DNA of 64,000 bases from Apostichopus japonicus (taxonomy: Eukaryota; Echinodermata; Holothuroidea; Aspidochirotida; Stichopodidae), in the NCBI RefSeq assembly GCF_037975245.1, contig NC_092582.1, positions 24,652,077 through 24,716,076 on the forward strand, written 5' to 3'. The notes beneath the pieces were generated by a model. The model did not search any database. It was given only the letters and a program-made list of their open reading frames with translations, and was not told where the DNA came from. The position numbers and the translations under genes are program-made. Numbering within the stretch: the first letter of the stretch is position 1; every line of letters starts with the position of its first letter. Positions 59,659-64,000 of this stretch are shown here, one piece after another.

Positions 59659-60780
59659 AGATATATATGCAATAGCATGCCCGAATCTTTTTCAAATTTT
59701 GCCCGACAATTCCATGATTTTCTTTATTTACCATCATGATGCCCGAATATTTCCGTGTAACACCACCGTAAGCGCAGCTCATCTGGGCTACCACGCTTTT
59801 TGCACGATCAATTTTTTTCTAACTAGTCAACTGTATACCTGGACATCCCCGACATGAGTGCATATAAGAAACATTTTCTTTTATATGGATGCAAGGGGGG
59901 GGGGGGCTGCCTACAAGCCTAGAAGTACAGGTTTATCATATTCTTTGTTATATTTTATACTTTTTTGTGAGACAAATTGCAGTCTCACCCGACACAGCGA
60001 CATTAGCCCGCCTACGTGTCGTTGAACAATGTTTGTTTTCTGGAGGTAGCTGAGTACTGTGTTAAAATAATAAATACGGTAACTAAATAGGAGCTTAAAA
60101 ATATACTGTCCTATTTTTCCCCTTCAAAGTGATGTTACCATTTTTTTCTTCTAATTTACCAAATTTTTGGGAAAGTGTAAATTTCTAAAACGTGAGATTA
60201 TAAAACAAAAAATGTTTAGATGCAACTTGCAAGGCCTCAAAAGTGCCGTTTCCGGCAATCTGAGAGGCATCTTATGCCAAAAATTTTCTTGTACGCTACG
60301 CGCCAACCGATGGTGGCGCTCCGCTTAGATAGTGTCACGGGAACTTTCGGGCACAAATATTTCTGCACATCCCCCCCCCCCAAAACTGAAATGGTCCCTT
60401 ACGCCTATGGTTGTAACAAATGATCATCGCACCACTGGACAAACCTTGCAATCGCGGTGGCGTTTGAGTCAATGTCACCTGACAGGTAACCAGTAATGAC
60501 ATTATCATCCGCATATTTGATGACGCTACAATCACTGGCGGCATATTCTGACAGTCGCTGGTATACAGGGAAAAAAGCCAGAGGGAGAGGACACCGCCCT
60601 GAGGCGCACCTACACTTAAAGTCATTTCCCCTGAGTAGACATCGCCTACCTTCACCCTCTGAGGTCTATTTCTAAGGAAATCATGAATCCATAGGGTAAT
60701 TTGGGGGGGGGGGGGGGACATCGTATGCCACTAGAAAAGTCTATAAAAGTAGATCTCGCATACTGCCTATCTTTATCTAA
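58774..60780 (-). pseudogene. Decayed CR1/Rex/L2-like LINE with reverse transcriptase blocks
   Basis: Minus-strand reading from about 60780: DKDRQYARSTFIDFSS (RT block A), then a gap replaced by a C tract, then WIHDFLRNRPQRVKVGDVY, VGAPQGGVLS (the PQG block) and, after a frameshift, SVIKYADDNVITG (the catalytic YADD box) and FVQWCDDHL. A hAT-like insertion interrupts here (59511-60409). The ORF resumes at QLNVSKTKELIINFRRKP, passes HEYLGIMLSN, and ends at 58925 with RYRYSFVPNSINIFNSQ. The 3' end is ATGACAATAAATTCAAATTC repeats (58774-58805). The order of blocks and the terminal repeat tail are those of CR1/L2/Rex elements. Several frameshifts; not functional. Confidence 0.82.
59503..60417. 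mobile_element. 899-bp hAT-like element nested in the LINE reverse transcriptase
   Basis: The element 59511-60409 has ends CATAGGCGTACGAGGC and TTACGCCTATG. The flanking 8-mers are GTTGTGAC (59503-59510) and GTTGTAAC (60410-60417), 7 of 8 matching. Removing the element and one duplicate restores the LINE frame from CDDHLL to QLNVSK, which proves the insertion site. It contains a (TA) run (59622-59652), GCCCGAAT segments like those of the element at 7515, and the AGATGCAACTTGCAAGGCCT module seen at 15465. Confidence 0.88.
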
Positions 60781-60892
60781 ATGAGAGTAAATTATGTGAA
60801 GATATGTCAACACCGATCACCATCTTTGTATGTATACTTGAATACTCCATGGTGTGTTGTCCGATCAAAAAATAACACCATGAACAACCGGA

Positions 60893-61355
60893 AAGTTCTT
60901 CCTATAATATACTGCAAGCACTCCATGCGCACTGCAATAACCCGTATTTGCAAAGTACTTCCTATAATACTGCAAGCACTCCATGCGCACTACAATACTG
61001 CGTATTTGCAATTTCTTCCTATAATACTGTAAGCACTCCATGCGCACTACAATAACCCGTATTTGCAAAGTACTTCCTATAATACTGCAAGCACTCCATG
61101 CGCACTACAATACTGCGTATATGCAAAGTACTTCCTACAATACTGCAAGCACTCCATGCGCACTACTATATTGCGTATTTGCAAAGTACTTCCTATAATA
61201 CTGCAAGCACTCCATGCGCACTACAATACTGCGTATTTGCAAAGTACTTCCTACAATACTGCAAGCACTCCATGCGCACTACTATATTGCGTATTTGCAA
61301 AGTACTTCCTATAATACTGCAAGCACTCCATGCGCACTAAAATATTGCGTATTTC
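60893..61355. repeat. 58-bp tandem repeat, about eight units
   Basis: Units of TTCCTATAATACTGCAAGCA, then CTCCATGCGCACTACAATAC and TGCGTATTTGCAAAGTAC. The copies differ by few bases, so the array is young. The frames across it are artefacts of the repeat. Confidence 0.93.
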
Positions 61356-63118
61356 CATGCAAATGCAGTTCTAGTTAGAAGGATTTCTTTTCCCCTAGTT
61401 GTTTAGTTGTCACTACTAAACCGAATTCTAATTCTCATAAAAGGGAAGAAAAAGAGGGCGTGAAGTCTAGTGAGAGGCAATTGTCATTACGATCACTGTT
61501 GCTATGCTGTCGATGATGCGATTCAGAATTGTAATACACATGGAAAGTAGATTAAGCACAATCAAGTGATTCAAAATCTCAAAACAAATACGGAAAGATA
61601 ATGATTTATAGCTAAAAAATGTACATATACCATCTATATGTGACAGAACGGCTTACCCTTGATAATCTATCATAGCGCCATATTGATAGAGCCCTATTGA
61701 TTTTGGTGCTCATCTCTAGAATATTGTAACGCTTTCCGCTTCGGTGTGTACGGTGAAGTACCCAGTTGGCAATTGAGGAAGGGGGTTGTAGAAAGAGACT
61801 CGAGGACACCGTTGAAAAGAAGTACACTAACAGTGCATTAAGAGTTTTAAAAGTATAATTAGATCAACAATGTACCTGCCGTACATCTTTCGTAAAGCAT
61901 AATAAACAAATAATATATACAGAAAGTAGAACAATAAAACCTAAACACGATAACAAGGGCGTCATACATGAATTAGCCCTAATATGTAAGCTGCCTAGCA
62001 GCACAGCTAACTATAGGCGCTGCGTCAAAGACAACGCAGGCACAACGCAGCTAATCTATAGGTACTGCGTCAAGGGCGACGCAGCGTAAGGACAACGCAG
62101 CGCAGCTAACGATGATATTCGTCCGCCCGCGAACCCTACGCAGCGACGACCTTGCGCAGGCACAAGCAGTTACGCAGCGCAGCTGCAGAGTGCATGCAGG
62201 CACAAGCAGTTACGCAGCGCAGCTGCAGAGTGCATTACTCGATTCTCTGCACAAGCCAAAAATAATCTAAGTCCCTAAAACAACATACAAATTCGGCATA
62301 GATTGTGCCTAGCAAATTACACTAAATATATCGCAACTTAATGTGTAAAAACGCTCCTTGCACGACATTATAAATACCCCCGTAACTGTATAGAACCCTA
62401 TACACGATTTAATTAACCAATTATGAAAAAGCCAGTAAGATTGACAAGCGCCATAGCCCAATGGCAGCCGGTCAACGGTCTCTACAATACTATACAAATA
62501 TGAACTAACCCCGCCCCACTGTCTATGCACCCCTAATAATTTCCCGTATACTAAGAACAAAGGAGGCCTTGTCCACCGGACTGTTTACATAAAGCCCCGG
62601 CAGCAAGAACCAACTTCCGCAGCCAGCAATAAACTGATACTCAAGTTACACAAACTAGAGACCTCCTAGCTGAAACATTACGTAAGAAACATTTTATAAC
62701 GGTAAATAGAAAATACGTTCACACGAGAAAATTAGGTTGTTTTCTCGTAACAATATTAATGAGGTCACAGGGTCCAATGTAAACATTTTCAGAATTGAAT
62801 CATTCTTTGTGTGAAGGTGTTGGAAGATAGCGGGTACATGCTAATGTATGTTCGATGTGATATTATGTACATTTATTAGGGGGCAAGGCTTGAGTTGAAT
62901 TTTGCTAAAAAATAGCTTGTATAACATGGTTAGTTAACCTATTGAGTAAGTAGCTCCACAGTTAGTGAAAGAACCTTGCTGATCAATTTAATAAACAATG
63001 ACGAAAGCTTGGGATTATAATCTCAATTGCGAAGGAATCACCAAAAGCCCACTTGGTTGGGATATGCAGAGACACTTATTGTTGATGTATCTCTTTTGTC
63101 TTTGTTCTTTCAGTTCTT
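61356..63118. other. Stretch without a recognised gene; CGCAG-rich island
   Basis: 61985-62240 is unusually GC-rich for this window and full of CGCAGC/CTGCG motifs. It includes an exact tandem duplication of a ~41-bp unit (GCAGGCACAAGCAGTTACGC, then AGCGCAGCTGCAGAGTGCAT) at 62157-62238. Nothing else was recognised. Confidence 0.5.
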
Positions 63119-63139
63119 AAATTCATCTCTCTCTCTATA

Positions 63140-63375
63140 ACACAGTACATGCTTGGTGAATTCCTTGAAAAGAAACTTGAAGCACCCTTCCCTCAACCAT
63201 TCATACCCCGGCCCCCCTCCCCCACCTTTCTTCCTACCATCACAGTGTATAGCATGCTACCGTTGTGGTGAAATCCTTGAAAGGGAACTTAAAGCATCCT
63301 TCCCCTCAACCCTTCATTCTCCCTGCAAAGCCCCACCCCTCACCTTTCTTCCTACCATCACAATGTGCAGCTAGC
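63140..63375. repeat. Two tandem copies of a ~115-bp C-rich unit
   Basis: Both copies contain AATYCTTGAAARGRAACTTR, then AAGCAYCCTTCCC and CACCTTTCTTCCTACCATCA before CARTGTGYAG. The copies start near 63145 and 63260 and differ by about 15 percent. Confidence 0.85.
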
Positions 63376-64000
63376 TACCAGTGTGGTGTTATTAATAATG
63401 TGCAGACGATGTTGTTTTTTACTCACTACAGGAAATGTGTTTTCCCATTGTTTTTAATATGCTTGTGGTACTTGGAACTTGTGCAACCACCAGATAGTTT
63501 AGAAGCAAGCAAGCTACTAACTGCATGAATCTGTTTGGAAATATTGCTTCACACAGATCAAATCAGACACATTTTTATATAAACTCACATCAACACAGTA
63601 GTCAAATCTGTTAAATATGAATCATTAGCCCAAGTCAACTCAGTACAGTAGTTGAGATAAATGATCACCAAAAGTAGTCACTCTACAATGATGAAGAATA
63701 ATACATGTAATTGCCTATTATACTCATATTGTAAGAAAATCATTTTATATTTTCCACTGGCATCTGAAGAAATCACGTTAACAAAAATCACGACTTTTTA
63801 AATTCTTACCGAATTCGTGTAAAGGGATTGTGGCGACCCTCTGATTGTTGTATACCAGCGATAATATGGTTACAATTCATCATAACTAAGAATTCCAAAA
63901 AGTCGAGATATTGTTCAAGAATATGAAAAATCACGCCTTACAAAATTGCTGTATTCGGGCTAAAATCAAATTTATTACTAAAGGTATGAATAGTAATGAT
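63376..64000. other. Right end of the window, nothing recognised
   Basis: AT-rich. No exon, RNA gene or repeat could be supported. Confidence 0.4.

Noticed and set aside
61063-61340. 80-codon frames with repeated CALQYC/HSMRTT motifs
   Set aside because: Artefacts of the 58-bp tandem repeat.

Overview
The window looks like intron-rich, AT-rich, repeat-saturated nuclear DNA from a metazoan, probably a marine invertebrate. Reasons: spliced genes with metazoan-type splice sites, a homeodomain, MIF-family genes with the vertebrate exon layout, CR1/L2/Rex-type LINE remnants, many hAT-like elements with perfect 8-bp target duplications, and long satellites. A deuterostome such as an echinoderm or hemichordate fits best, but nothing here proves the phylum. 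No long uninterrupted gene exists; coding signal lies in short exons joined by eye.

Three host genes can be read. (1) A four-exon homeobox gene on the minus strand (24724 down to 20581) encodes about 220 residues, with an eh1-like repressor motif near the N-terminus and a complete 60-residue homeodomain cut by two introns. (2) A three-exon MIF-like gene on the minus strand (29217 down to 27788) encodes 116 residues; its second exon is exactly 173 nt, as in vertebrate MIF, but the catalytic proline is replaced by arginine. (3) A second three-exon MIF-like gene on the plus strand (32908 to 36053) keeps the proline and the 108-nt first exon, but has a one-base frame break in exon 2 and a C-terminal extension. 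The two MIF genes lie head to head, separated by 3.7 kb that holds a LINE tail and a perfect 1.74-kb GATA array.

Layout: 1-1250, possible 3' end of a plus-strand gene; 1274-7150, a 5.9-kb element with CACTG termini and subterminal GGTGTTAA repeats, carrying minus-strand exons; 7515-8156, hAT-like element; 9517-13509, a 34-35-bp satellite; 14971-15749, hAT-like element with another nested inside; 17393-17751, hAT-like element; 20581-24724, homeobox gene with a TIR element in its third intron; 25411-25890, AT-rich tandem repeat; 27788-36053, MIF pair; 39-42.5 kb, isolated candidate exons; 42605-57420, a continuous composite satellite block (two 43-bp families, then a 16-bp family) interrupted by a 2.1-kb TIR element with a SAP-domain ORF; 58774-60780, a decayed LINE interrupted by a hAT-like element; 60893-61355, a 58-bp tandem repeat; then mostly unannotated sequence to the end.

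Most long open frames in the window are products of the satellites and are not genes.
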